A DNA stretch of 64,000 nucleotides, from positions 1-64,000 of the forward strand of contig NZ_ANNV01000031.1 in the NCBI RefSeq assembly GCF_000346755.1, in the 5' to 3' direction. Below the pieces are notes generated by a model. It was given only the letters and a program-made list of their open reading frames with translations. It was not told the DNA's origin and ran no database searches. Source of the DNA: Pseudomonas sp. CBZ-4. GTDB taxonomy: Bacteria; Pseudomonadota; Gammaproteobacteria; Pseudomonadales; Pseudomonadaceae. Below are positions 45,976 through 54,729 of this stretch, in pieces (positions within the stretch are counted from its first letter, which is position 1; each line of letters begins with the position of its first letter). A program made the position numbers and the translations under genes.

Positions 45976-47733
45976 GTGGCATTGACGATTCTTGGCCTGT
46001 CCGGCGCCCTTAGCCATGATCCTTCCGCAGCCTTGTATATCGATGGCAAGCTGATTGCGGCCGCCGAAGAAGAGCGCTTCGTACGCGACAAACATGCAAA
46101 GAACCGCATGCCCTACGAATCGGCGAAGTTCTGCCTGGAACAAGCCGGCATCAAGCCTTCCGATGTTGACGTAGTGGCGATCCCATTCGCCCCGATCAGC
46201 CTGTTCGGCGAGGCGCGCTGGCACTACGCCAAGCGTTACTGGTACGCCCCGGACCGCGCCCTTGACGCGATCCTGATGGGCAACCGTCGCTACAAGCGCT
46301 ATCGCAACAAGATCGTCTGGTGCCTGGAGCAGTTGGGCTTCGATCCGAAGAAAATCAAGATCGAACCGGTTGAACACCACCTGGCCCACGCTTCCAGCGC
46401 CTACCACTGCTCCGGCTTCCAGGAGAAAACCGCGATCCTCGGCATCGACGGTAAAGGTGAGTACGCCACCACGTTCTTCGGCTACGGCGAGAACGGCAAG
46501 ATCCACAAGATCAAGGAATTCTACGATCCAGACTCCCTCGGCGGCCTGTACGGCGCAATCACCGAGTTCCTCGGTTTCGAGATGCTCGACGGTGAGTTCA
46601 AGGTCATGGGCATGGCGCCGTACGGCGACGCCAGCAAATACGATTTCTCGCGCCTGGCCTCTTTTGAGAACGGCGAGTTGGTGATCAACACCGACTACGC
46701 CAACGTCATCGGCCTGCGTCGCTACAAAGAGAAGGGCAAAGGCTTCTACTTCTCGCCAAAACTGATCGAGTGGCTGGGTCCCAAGCGCGAAGGCGACATC
46801 GCCGACGAGCCGTACATCCACTACGCCGCCAGCATGCAAGCGCTGTTCGAGAAGCTGGCCTTGCAGATGATCGACCACTACCTGGGCGACATCCTCAAGG
46901 ACACCGGCAAGCTGGCCTTCGCCGGCGGTTGCGCGCTGAACGTGAAGCTGAACCAGAAGATCATTGCCCGCGACGACGTGAAAGAGCTGTTCGTGCAGCC
47001 GGCGTCCGGCGATGCCGGTACTGCGGTGGGTGCAGCGGCCTACGTGTCCCACGCCCGTGGTGTACCGGTGGAGAAGATGGAACACGTCTACCTCGGCCCG
47101 TCCTACAGCAACGAAGAAGTGATTGCCGCGTGCGCCAAGCACGAGAGCAAGCCGGTATGGCGCAAGATCGAGAACATGCCTCAGCGCATCGCCAAGATCA
47201 TGGTCGACGGCAACCCGGTGGCCTGGTTCCAGGGCCGCATGGAGTTTGGCCCGCGTGCCTTGGGCGGTCGTTCGATCATCGGTTGCCCTAGTGCCACCGG
47301 CGTGGCTGACCGTATCAACCACCAGATCAAGTTCCGCGAGCGCTGGAGGCCTTTCTGCCCGTCGATGCTCGACACCGTGGCCCCGCAGATGATCAAGGTC
47401 GATCACCCGGCGCCGTTCATGACCTTCACCTTTGAAGTGTCGGAAGAGTGGAAGACCCGCGTGCCGGAAGTGGTCCATGAAGATGGCACCTCCCGCGCCC
47501 AGGTGCTCAAGCGCGAATACAACCCGCGCTACTACGACATGATGAAAGAGCTGGAAGTGCTGACCGGCAACGGCGTGTCCCTGAACACCTCGCTCAACCG
47601 TCGTGGCGAAGCGATGATCTGCTCGCCGAAAGACGCGCTGGACATGTTCTTTGGCTCCGACCTGCAATACCTGATCATGGAAGACATCCTGGTGGTCAAG
47701 GACGGCGTGGACCCTTATGACACGCTCGGCTGA
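45976..47733 (+). CDS. wapO: LPS core carbamoyltransferase (NodU/CmcH family)
   Basis: A 585-residue enzyme expected to transfer a carbamoyl group from carbamoyl phosphate to heptose II of the core. The N-terminal ASKHA-fold half has GLSGALSHDPSAALYIDG and the metal-binding HHLAHASSAYHCSGF; the C-terminal Sua5-like half has WFQGRMEFGPRALGGRSIIG. GTG 45976 is the start. By position and type it matches P. aeruginosa WapO. Overlaps the next glycosyltransferase gene by 17 bases. First gene of a second core operon running to the glycosyltransferase at 52.9 kb. Confidence 0.88.
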   Translation: MALTILGLSGALSHDPSAALYIDGKLIAAAEEERFVRDKHAKNRMPYESAKFCLEQAGIKPSDVDVVAIPFAPISLFGEARWHYAKRYWYAPDRALDAILMGNRRYKRYRNKIVWCLEQLGFDPKKIKIEPVEHHLAHASSAYHCSGFQEKTAILGIDGKGEYATTFFGYGENGKIHKIKEFYDPDSLGGLYGAITEFLGFEMLDGEFKVMGMAPYGDASKYDFSRLASFENGELVINTDYANVIGLRRYKEKGKGFYFSPKLIEWLGPKREGDIADEPYIHYAASMQALFEKLALQMIDHYLGDILKDTGKLAFAGGCALNVKLNQKIIARDDVKELFVQPASGDAGTAVGAAAYVSHARGVPVEKMEHVYLGPSYSNEEVIAACAKHESKPVWRKIENMPQRIAKIMVDGNPVAWFQGRMEFGPRALGGRSIIGCPSATGVADRINHQIKFRERWRPFCPSMLDTVAPQMIKVDHPAPFMTFTFEVSEEWKTRVPEVVHEDGTSRAQVLKREYNPRYYDMMKELEVLTGNGVSLNTSLNRRGEAMICSPKDALDMFFGSDLQYLIMEDILVVKDGVDPYDTLG

Positions 47734-48847
47734 TCGCCACGTCCTGCAGTTCTGCCACGGCTATGACGGGCCGTTCCTCGATTGTGCCCGTCAGTACGCC
47801 AGCCTGTTCACAGGCAAGGGCTACAAGGTGACCACGGTGTTTCTCACCGGGGTCGCCGACCCTGAGGTCGCGGCCGGTTGCGCCTCCGATGAAGTGTTGT
47901 TCATGGAGTTCAGCTCCAAGGCCATTCGTGGCCTCAAGCTGGGCGCCATCGCCGAGATGCGCAAGATTGCCGCCTCGCGCAATTTCAGCTTCTGCATCGC
48001 GCACCGCGCCAAGCCGATCTACGTCGCCTTGCTCGCCACGCGCTTGCAGGTGATTGGCGTGCACCACGCCTTTGGTGATTACCAGCGCCGTGGCCGCCGC
48101 CTGTTTGCGTCGATTTTCCGCAAGCGCTTGAGCTTGCTGGGTGTGTCCGACGCCGTGCGTGACGACATCCGCCGCTGCCTGCCGAACTGGCCGGCGGCGC
48201 GTATCCAGACCTTGTACAACCGCATCGATGTCGAGGCCATGCAGGCCCTGCAAGTCTCGAAGGATGACGCGCGGGACGCCCTCGGGCTGTCGCCGGATGA
48301 ATGGGTGGTCGGCAACGTCGGCCGCCTGCACCCGGACAAAGACCAGGCCACGCTGCTCAAGGGCTTCGCCCTGGCCTTGCCACAGTTGCCCGGCGACAGC
48401 CGCCTGGCGATTCTCGGTACTGGCCGCCTGGAGCAGGACCTCAAGGAACTGGCCCGCGAGCTGGGGATCGCTGACAAGGTGTTGTTCCTCGGCCAGGTGC
48501 CGGATGCGCGCCGCTATTTTCGTGCGTTTGACGTGTTTGCCCTGAGCTCCGACCACGAACCCTTCGGCATGGTGCTGCTGGAAGCCATGGCCGCCGGCGT
48601 GCCGTTGCTGGCCACCGCCTGCGGGGGGGCCAAGGAAGTGGTCGAAGGCGTGGGCATCCTGTTTCCCTTCGGCGATGCCGAGCACCTGGCCCAAGGCCTG
48701 GGGCACCTGGCCGCGATGGATCAACAGCAGCAACGCCAGTGCGCCGAGATGATGCTGGAGCGCCTGCACGCACGGTTCTCGGACCAGGCGGTGCGCGACG
48801 CTTTCTGGCAACTGCCACACGTTATTGAACTGACCGCGAGGGCTTGA
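47717..48847 (+). CDS. wapH: LPS core glycosyltransferase, WapH-like (GT4)
   Basis: A 376-residue GT-B transferase of family 4. The donor domain has VVGNVGRLHPDKDQATLLKG, LGQVPDARRYFRAFDVFALSS and EPFGMVLLEAMAAGVPLLATACGG. The order carbamoyltransferase-GT4-Mig-14-like-PIG-L equals that around P. aeruginosa wapH, whose product adds an outer-core glucose. Linkage here is inferred. ATG 47717 overlaps the previous gene by 17 bases; the stop overlaps the next ATG by one. Confidence 0.85.
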   Translation: MTRSADRHVLQFCHGYDGPFLDCARQYASLFTGKGYKVTTVFLTGVADPEVAAGCASDEVLFMEFSSKAIRGLKLGAIAEMRKIAASRNFSFCIAHRAKPIYVALLATRLQVIGVHHAFGDYQRRGRRLFASIFRKRLSLLGVSDAVRDDIRRCLPNWPAARIQTLYNRIDVEAMQALQVSKDDARDALGLSPDEWVVGNVGRLHPDKDQATLLKGFALALPQLPGDSRLAILGTGRLEQDLKELARELGIADKVLFLGQVPDARRYFRAFDVFALSSDHEPFGMVLLEAMAAGVPLLATACGGAKEVVEGVGILFPFGDAEHLAQGLGHLAAMDQQQQRQCAEMMLERLHARFSDQAVRDAFWQLPHVIELTARA

Positions 48848-49743
48848 TGCTCAATCGATTCCAAGGCTGGCGCGAGCGTGGCTGGTCCGTCGTCGATGCA
48901 CCTGCCTACAGCGAGGCCTGGCAGCGTTTTGGCGGCAGCGTCGCGACGCACCCGCACGTGATCGAACGCCTGGCCGGGCTGGCGCAGATTCCGGTGCGTT
49001 ACCTGGCGTGGGAACAGGCCGGTGAACTCAAGGCGTGCATTGCCACCTGGGGGCGTGACCTGGCCTTGTCCAAGGACGTGCTCAAGCGCAGCGGCAAGAA
49101 GGGCCTGTTCGACCTGGGCAATGCCGAGATCATCCTGCCGGCCGCTGCCGATGCGCAGGCGCCGCTGCGCCAGCGTGCGCGTTACCTGTCGACGCTCAAT
49201 GAAGGCCGTTTCAGCGGCCTCAAGCCCCAGGCCGAGCAGTTGGCCATGGCGCGTACCCCGGAAGAGCTGTCGAAGAAGTTTCGCTACAACCAGCGCCGCG
49301 AACTGCGTTTGCTGGAAGAGGCGGGCGGCGTGGGGCGGCCGGTCAGCGAGTTTTCCAGCGCCGAGCTGGCGTCCATCTACTGCGACCTGTTCCTGCGCCG
49401 CTGGGGCTTCACCGCCACGGGCGCCGAGCGTCTGGCCGAGGTGATCGAGTTGCTGCGCGAGTGGCTGATCGGCTCGGTGATCTTTCTCAACGATGCGCCC
49501 ATCGCCATCCAGTTGGTGTACCGGGTCGAGTCGCCGGAGTGGATCAGCGTGGAGTACGTCAACGGCGGGGTCGATCCTGAAACCCGCGCCTTCAGCCCTG
49601 GCAGCGTGCTGAGTTTTCTCAATACCCAAAGCGCCTGGGAACAGGCCCGTGAAGTCGGCAAGCCGCTGCGGTTTTCCTTCGGTCGTGCCGACCGCGAGTA
49701 CAAGGACCGTTGGTGCAACCCTGTGCAGGTATTGTGCGTATGA
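48847..49743 (+). CDS. Mig-14-like GNAT-fold protein
   Basis: A 298-residue protein resembling the Mig-14 family, with a GNAT-type acyltransferase fold (SVIFLNDAPIAIQLVYRVES and SVEYVNGGVDPETRAFSPGSVL). Mig-14 proteins are linked to resistance to antimicrobial peptides in Salmonella and Pseudomonas; substrate unknown. Begins at ATG 48847 inside the TGATG junction with wapH and overlaps the PIG-L gene by four bases. A modification of core or membrane lipids fits the surroundings. Confidence 0.75.
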   Translation: MLNRFQGWRERGWSVVDAPAYSEAWQRFGGSVATHPHVIERLAGLAQIPVRYLAWEQAGELKACIATWGRDLALSKDVLKRSGKKGLFDLGNAEIILPAAADAQAPLRQRARYLSTLNEGRFSGLKPQAEQLAMARTPEELSKKFRYNQRRELRLLEEAGGVGRPVSEFSSAELASIYCDLFLRRWGFTATGAERLAEVIELLREWLIGSVIFLNDAPIAIQLVYRVESPEWISVEYVNGGVDPETRAFSPGSVLSFLNTQSAWEQAREVGKPLRFSFGRADREYKDRWCNPVQVLCV

Positions 49744-51113
49744 CTCGCAAGCAGCAGTTGCTCAAGCGCCATCGGCGTAACAAGCGCACGGCGCTGATGG
49801 TCGGCGTGTTGCTGCTGGTGCTGGTGGGCATCCTGGTGGCCTGGTGGTTGCCGTTGCTGCTGGCGGTGCTGGCCTGGGTCGCCCACGAAGCCTGGTTTGC
49901 CGATCATCTGTTTTATGCGCCCAACGAAGATTATCAATACCGTTTCTCGGCGGATGCCGAGCTGGCGGGTGTGCTCCTGGAGAACGGGCGCTTGGTGCTG
50001 GATCAGCCCGTGGAGGCAGACACCACGCTGGTGCTGGCGATCAAGGTCAAAAGCACCTGGCTGGGACGCTTTCTTGACCCGAGCATTGAGCTGGGTGACG
50101 ACCGGCAAACCTTCGAACGTGGCGTCAACGGTGTGCGCTACCTGAACCTCAGCGGCTTGCCGTTGAGCGAGTTGCACCTGCGCGGTCGCCATTGCCGCCT
50201 GCTCGGCACGCCGCGCCTGTGGGCCTGGACCCACCCGGACTTTCGCCAGCAGCGCATGATGGTCATTGCGCCCCACGCCGACGATGCCGAGCTGGCCGCT
50301 TTTGGGCTCTACAGTCAGGCCGAGAAACCCTGGATCGTTACCCTCACGGCGGGCGAAATCGAAGCCGAACACTATCAGCAGATGGGCCTGGACGCGGTGG
50401 AAGCCGCGCGTATCAAAGGCCGCCTGCGGGCCTGGGACAGCATTGCCGTGCCGCTGTGGGCCGGTGTGCCCCAGGCGCATTGCGTACAGCTGGGCTATTT
50501 CTGCCTGCAATTGCAGGCGATGCAGGCCGCGCCGGACTTGCCGTTTGCCTCCCGTGAAGCCGAGCTGACGGACGTGCGCCCGTTTCGCCAATTCAACCCC
50601 TTCCCGCTGCCAGCGGACAGCGACGGCCTGCCAACCTGGAACAACCTGTTGGCCGACCTGCGCCAGGTGCTGCTGATGGCGCGCCCGGAAGTCATCGTGC
50701 TGCCGTACTCGGCGCTGGACCCGCACCCTGACCACATCTGTGCGCAGAGTGCCGTCATGGAAGCCCTGCAAGGCTTGGAGTGGCAGCCGACCACCATCCT
50801 CGGCTACGCCAACCACCTGCATGACAACGACCGCTGGCCCATGGGCGATGCCGGCAACGGCATCGCCTTGCCGCCATTGTTCGATGCAACCCAGGCGCTG
50901 CACCCGTGCAGCCTGCCACTGACATTGGCCCGGCAGCGTGACAAGGCCATGGCGCTGGGCATGATGCATGACCTGCAACCGGCAGCGCCCTTCAAGCGAC
51001 GCGTGCGGCGCCTGTTGCAACGTTTATTGGCCGGGCGCGCGCGCTCGCCTTATGGGGAGAACGAGTTCTTCCGCAAGGCCGTGCGGCGGCATGAGTTGTT
51101 CTGGCGTTTGTGA
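49740..51113 (+). CDS. dnpA: PIG-L family de-N-acetylase, DnpA-like
   Basis: A 457-residue membrane-anchored deacetylase. Membrane segments at about residues 18-60, then a metal-dependent LmbE/PIG-L domain with VIAPHADDAELAAFG near residue 178 (the AHPDDAE motif) and LDPHPDHICAQSAVMEAL. DnpA of P. aeruginosa, at the same place in its core locus, affects LPS and fluoroquinolone persistence. ATG 49740 is used (ATGA overlap); an earlier in-frame GTG at 49710 lies inside the previous gene. Confidence 0.85.
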   Translation: MTRKQQLLKRHRRNKRTALMVGVLLLVLVGILVAWWLPLLLAVLAWVAHEAWFADHLFYAPNEDYQYRFSADAELAGVLLENGRLVLDQPVEADTTLVLAIKVKSTWLGRFLDPSIELGDDRQTFERGVNGVRYLNLSGLPLSELHLRGRHCRLLGTPRLWAWTHPDFRQQRMMVIAPHADDAELAAFGLYSQAEKPWIVTLTAGEIEAEHYQQMGLDAVEAARIKGRLRAWDSIAVPLWAGVPQAHCVQLGYFCLQLQAMQAAPDLPFASREAELTDVRPFRQFNPFPLPADSDGLPTWNNLLADLRQVLLMARPEVIVLPYSALDPHPDHICAQSAVMEALQGLEWQPTTILGYANHLHDNDRWPMGDAGNGIALPPLFDATQALHPCSLPLTLARQRDKAMALGMMHDLQPAAPFKRRVRRLLQRLLAGRARSPYGENEFFRKAVRRHELFWRL

Positions 51114-51130
51114 CCTGTGAAAGGAAGAGC

Positions 51131-52087
51131 ATGAAAGTTTTATTTCTGGTGCAGAAAGAACAGCGCGCCATCCTTGATCGTCTCTACGAAGGTATTGCCG
51201 AGCACTGCGACTGCGACACCCGCTGGTTGAGCAGCGCCGAGCAGCGCAACCTGCGCGGTTACTTCCGCCGTGAAGTGGATGTGACCCAGTACGACCGCAT
51301 CGTGTTCTTCCTGCGCTTCAAGCAGGAGATCCGCCAGGCCGGGTTTATCCGCACGATCCCCAACCTGGTGATCCTCGAACACGATGCCTACCAGAACTAC
51401 ATTCCGTGCAAATACACCGGCAAGTTCAGCGCGCATTACCGCCGCTTGCCGTGGGCGCGGGTGATCAGCTCGGGCTTTGTGGTGTCCCAGCGTTTGCGTG
51501 AGGAAGGTTTTGACGCGGTGTTCGTGCCCAAGGGCTACGACCAGGCGCTGTTGCAGCCGCAGGAGCGTGAGCGCGACATCGAGCTGGCCTTTGTCGGCAG
51601 CACCAACAGCGTGGCCTACAGTGGGCGCAAGGCGTTGCTCGATGAGCTGGCACGGGTCGAGCCCTTGGTGGTGACGCGCACCAAGTCCGGTGAGGAATAC
51701 TGCGCGACCCTCAATCGGATTCGCTTTTTTGTCAGTGCCGATGTGGGCATGGGCGAGTACATGATCAAGAACTTCGAGGCCATGGCCTGTGGCTGCGTGC
51801 TGCTGGCGTTTGACCAGGGCGAGGCGGAAAACCAGGCCCTGGGTTTCGAAGACAAGGTCAACGTGGTGTTCTATAAAGACATCCCGCAGTTGCAGGAAAA
51901 GCTCGCCGAGTTGCGCGCCAACCCGCAGTTGGCGGCGCAGATTGCGCGTAACGGCCAGGACCTGGCTGTCAGCCAGTTCAGCTTTGCGCGGATCGGCCAG
52001 CGCATTGTCGAAGCGCTGGAGCCGCCGTTGCGGCCGCGCGCACCCTTGAGTCTGCTGGAAAAGTTGCGCCTGAAACTGGGCGTGTAA
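51131..52087 (+). CDS. ssg: Glycosyltransferase, Ssg-like
   Basis: A 318-residue GT-B protein. The C-terminal donor site has MGEYMIKNFEAMACGCVLLAFDQGEAENQ, a family pattern with EAMACG. AGGAAG precedes ATG 51131. By position it corresponds to P. aeruginosa PA5001 (ssg), a surface-sugar biosynthesis protein whose loss alters LPS and motility. The symbol is from memory and the acceptor is unknown. Confidence 0.7.
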   Translation: MKVLFLVQKEQRAILDRLYEGIAEHCDCDTRWLSSAEQRNLRGYFRREVDVTQYDRIVFFLRFKQEIRQAGFIRTIPNLVILEHDAYQNYIPCKYTGKFSAHYRRLPWARVISSGFVVSQRLREEGFDAVFVPKGYDQALLQPQERERDIELAFVGSTNSVAYSGRKALLDELARVEPLVVTRTKSGEEYCATLNRIRFFVSADVGMGEYMIKNFEAMACGCVLLAFDQGEAENQALGFEDKVNVVFYKDIPQLQEKLAELRANPQLAAQIARNGQDLAVSQFSFARIGQRIVEALEPPLRPRAPLSLLEKLRLKLGV

Positions 52088-52105
52088 CATCCGTCGGGTC
52101 GTTGA

Positions 52106-52894
52106 ATGCGGCCATTTATTGTTGGTGCCCACGTGCGATTTTCCGAACAGAGCGACATCACCCTTGTTGTGACCAGCTGCGGTCGCTTTGACCTGTTGAA
52201 GCGCACGCTTGAGAGCTTCGACGCCTTCAATACGGCGGATATCCGCGAGGTCTTCATCACTGAGGATTCCGGTGATGATGCGGTGCGCCAGGCCGTTCCC
52301 GCCCATTGGCAGGATCATTGCACTTTCTTCGTCAATCGCCCGAAGCTGGGGCAGTTGGCATCCATCGACCTGGCCTACACTTCGGTGAAGACGCCCTATA
52401 TTTTCCACTGTGAAGATGACTGGGAGTTCTACCGCCCGGGGTTTGTCGAGGACTCCAAGACGGTGCTGGAGCTACGCCCGGATATTCTCCAGGTGTGGCT
52501 GCGCAACTTTGTCTATGACTTGCAGGTGCACAGCCCCTACATCCGTCTGGGGCCGCGTGAGCTGATCGGTGCGGTGCCGTGTTACCCGCTGATTTCCGAC
52601 AAGCCGGAATGGCAGGCGTTTTCCCTGAACCCCGGTTTGCGACGTATCAAGGAATACCGCTTGTGCGCGCCGTATGCAGGGTTCGAAGGGGAGAAGGGCT
52701 TGTCGCGACGGTATGCCGAACTGAACCTGATGGCCGTGACCCTTGAGGGCGACGCGGTGCTGCACACGGGCTTCGGGCTGCATGTCTCGACATCGGCCGA
52801 GCGCTTGAACAAGGCCCGACGCAAGCGACGCGAGCGGATCAAGTTGGTCGCGGTGCTGCTGCTGGGCATCGCTACCGGCTGGTTGCTCGGTTGA
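52106..52894 (+). CDS. Family 2-type glycosyltransferase of the LPS core
   Basis: A 262-residue GT-A transferase: ITLVVTSCGRFDLLKRTLESF at the start and a DXD-like HCEDDWEFYRPGF. A C-terminal amphipathic basic region ends in a membrane segment (VAVLLLGIATGWLLG), anchoring it to the inner membrane. In P. aeruginosa the corresponding slot holds the rhamnosyltransferase WapR; similarity cannot be verified by eye. The start at ATG 52106 has no strong ribosome site, so a GTG about 27 bases further is possible. Confidence 0.75.
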   Translation: MRPFIVGAHVRFSEQSDITLVVTSCGRFDLLKRTLESFDAFNTADIREVFITEDSGDDAVRQAVPAHWQDHCTFFVNRPKLGQLASIDLAYTSVKTPYIFHCEDDWEFYRPGFVEDSKTVLELRPDILQVWLRNFVYDLQVHSPYIRLGPRELIGAVPCYPLISDKPEWQAFSLNPGLRRIKEYRLCAPYAGFEGEKGLSRRYAELNLMAVTLEGDAVLHTGFGLHVSTSAERLNKARRKRRERIKLVAVLLLGIATGWLLG

Positions 52895-52941
52895 AACACG
52901 AACACGCCTCCAGAACGTCCGCACAAGGTCCGTATTTTTCA

Positions 52942-54027
52942 ATGAGCATCCTCAACATCATGTGGGCTGGTGGTACTGCATTCGCTTCCGTGCAGAAGGT
53001 TCATCAGCAAGTGCTGGGCAGTGTCGATTGCGGCGCAACCGTCCATACCTGGCTGCTCCAGGGTGGTGCACAAGCCGGCGACGGGGCGCTGGAGTGGAAC
53101 CTCTCGTCTGCCCAGCTCAAGGGGCGGCACTTCTGGAAGCTGCTGATGCCGCGCATGCAGGCGCGTTTCCGCCGGGCGCTGCCTGAGGACGTGAAGGTTG
53201 TGCTGCTCGATGGCATCGGCGTGGCACGGGTGCTGTTGCCCGTGCTCAAGAACCTGCCCGAGGTGCGTGCCGTGGTGCTGTTCCATGGCATGACGCGTAC
53301 ACGCAGCTCGGATCGCAGGCTGTTCGCACAGTTCGCCGAATCCCGGCTGACGGTGGCGGCGGTGTCGCAGACCCTGGCCGATTCGCTCCAGCGTGACTTG
53401 CAGCGGCCGGTGGCGGTGCTGCGCAGCGCCTTCGACCCCGGCGCCTTTCGCGCGGCAATGCTTGCGCGTGAGCAGGCGCGTGCCCAGCTGGGTCTGGCGC
53501 TGGACAACGCGCCGGTGTTGGGCGCCGTTGGCCGGTTGGTGGGCAGCAAGGGGTTCTCGTGTCTGCTGGAGGCGTTTGCCGGGGTGATCACGCAGCGTGC
53601 CGATGCGCGCCTGGTAATCGTTGGCGAAGGCTCGGCGCGGGCGGATCTGGAAGCGCAGATCGAACGTCTTGGCTTGCGTGACAAGGTCTTCATGCCCGGG
53701 CACCTGGCCGAAGCGGCCACCCTGTACCGCGCGTTTGACTGGGTGGCAATACCCTCGTCGGCGGAGGGCTTGGGGCTGATTGTGCAAGAAGCGGTGATGG
53801 CTGGCGTGCCGGTATTGACCAGTGAGCTGGCGGTGTTTCGCGAGCAATTGGCGGACGCGGGCTGGTATGCGCCGTCTGACGATGTAGACGCCTGGACGCA
53901 CCTGCTGGAGCAGGCGTTTGCGGCGGGCCCTGAGGCGGCGGCGCAGGCTCAGCTACAGGCCCTTGCGCCGGAGCAGGCCTGGCAGGACTTTACAGCCACT
54001 GCCCGGCGCTTGCTGTCACCCCGCTAG
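52942..54027 (+). CDS. GT4 glycosyltransferase of the LPS core
   Basis: A 361-residue GT-B transferase. It has the donor motifs VLGAVGRLVGSKGFSCLLEAF, GEGSARADLEAQIERLGL and IPSSAEGLGLIVQEAVMAGVPVL. ATG 52942 gives MSILNIMWAGGTAFASVQKV. TTG 52891 is the alternative and would overlap the previous stop. It is an extra transferase relative to P. aeruginosa, where waaL comes next. It converges with the kinase-like gene at 54016, overlapping by 12 bases. Confidence 0.8.
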   Translation: MSILNIMWAGGTAFASVQKVHQQVLGSVDCGATVHTWLLQGGAQAGDGALEWNLSSAQLKGRHFWKLLMPRMQARFRRALPEDVKVVLLDGIGVARVLLPVLKNLPEVRAVVLFHGMTRTRSSDRRLFAQFAESRLTVAAVSQTLADSLQRDLQRPVAVLRSAFDPGAFRAAMLAREQARAQLGLALDNAPVLGAVGRLVGSKGFSCLLEAFAGVITQRADARLVIVGEGSARADLEAQIERLGLRDKVFMPGHLAEAATLYRAFDWVAIPSSAEGLGLIVQEAVMAGVPVLTSELAVFREQLADAGWYAPSDDVDAWTHLLEQAFAAGPEAAAQAQLQALAPEQAWQDFTATARRLLSPR

Positions 54028-54621
54028 CAAGGCGTGTTCAAGCGCTTGCATCGGAAAGCGCTCGTTCAGCTTCTCGCGTGCAATATAGCGGGCGAAGTGT
54101 TGCAGGTTGCGCCTGACCAGCGCCGGGCTCAGCGGCGCACGCAGGAAGCGCAGGTCGGCCACGTCGATCAGGCCCATCTGGTTGTCCGGCGTCACGACGA
54201 TGTTGCCCAGGTGCAGGGAGCGGAAGTAGATCCCGGCCGTGTGCAGCCGACGAATCAGCGCCACCAGTGGTTCCAGGTTCTGCTCCCAGTCGAAGCCTTC
54301 CTTGTTGGCGATCTGGCGCAAGGTCTCGCCCGGAAGGGGCCGGTACAACACAGCCGTCATGCCCGGCGCATCGAGTTGGAAACTGTCGAGCACGGTAAGG
54401 GTGGGGATGCCGCGTTTTTGCAGCCCGAGCGCGTTGTCGATGAAACGCTTGGAGTACGGGCGAAACAATGCGGAAGAAAAAAACCGTTTGCGGCGAAACA
54501 GTTTAAGGATGTTCCCGTCCGCCAGAAGGTAGACTTTGGGGCCGTAGCTGTCCTTCTCCAGGATTTTGGCGCCGGCAATCATCGTATTTAAAGTGGCTTG
54601 GGGAAGCCTTGAGCATTGCAT
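54016..54621 (-). CDS. Kinase-fold protein lacking the catalytic Asp (PA4998-like)
   Basis: A 201-residue protein of the kinase fold on the opposite strand to the rest of the LPS locus. VYLLADGNILKLFRRKRFF supplies a lysine segment and IYFRSLHLGNIVV is the catalytic-loop equivalent, in which the HRD Asp is Ser; NQMGLIDVADLRF is the metal loop. It may be a regulatory pseudokinase or an unusual sugar kinase. The start is uncertain: ATG 54621 is chosen although no good ribosome site was found; ATGs at 54693 and 54735 lie upstream in frame. Function unknown. Confidence 0.7.
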   Translation of the reverse strand: MQCSRLPQATLNTMIAGAKILEKDSYGPKVYLLADGNILKLFRRKRFFSSALFRPYSKRFIDNALGLQKRGIPTLTVLDSFQLDAPGMTAVLYRPLPGETLRQIANKEGFDWEQNLEPLVALIRRLHTAGIYFRSLHLGNIVVTPDNQMGLIDVADLRFLRAPLSPALVRRNLQHFARYIAREKLNERFPMQALEHALLAG

Positions 54622-54729
54622 CGTCGAAAAGCCTTGTGGGAGTCGCGGGCACAGTGATCGGTAATGATGCCGAAAGTTTTGGGTTTTAACCATGCCGGGT
54701 TGGCAGGTTGACCGTATTAGGAGCGGGTG

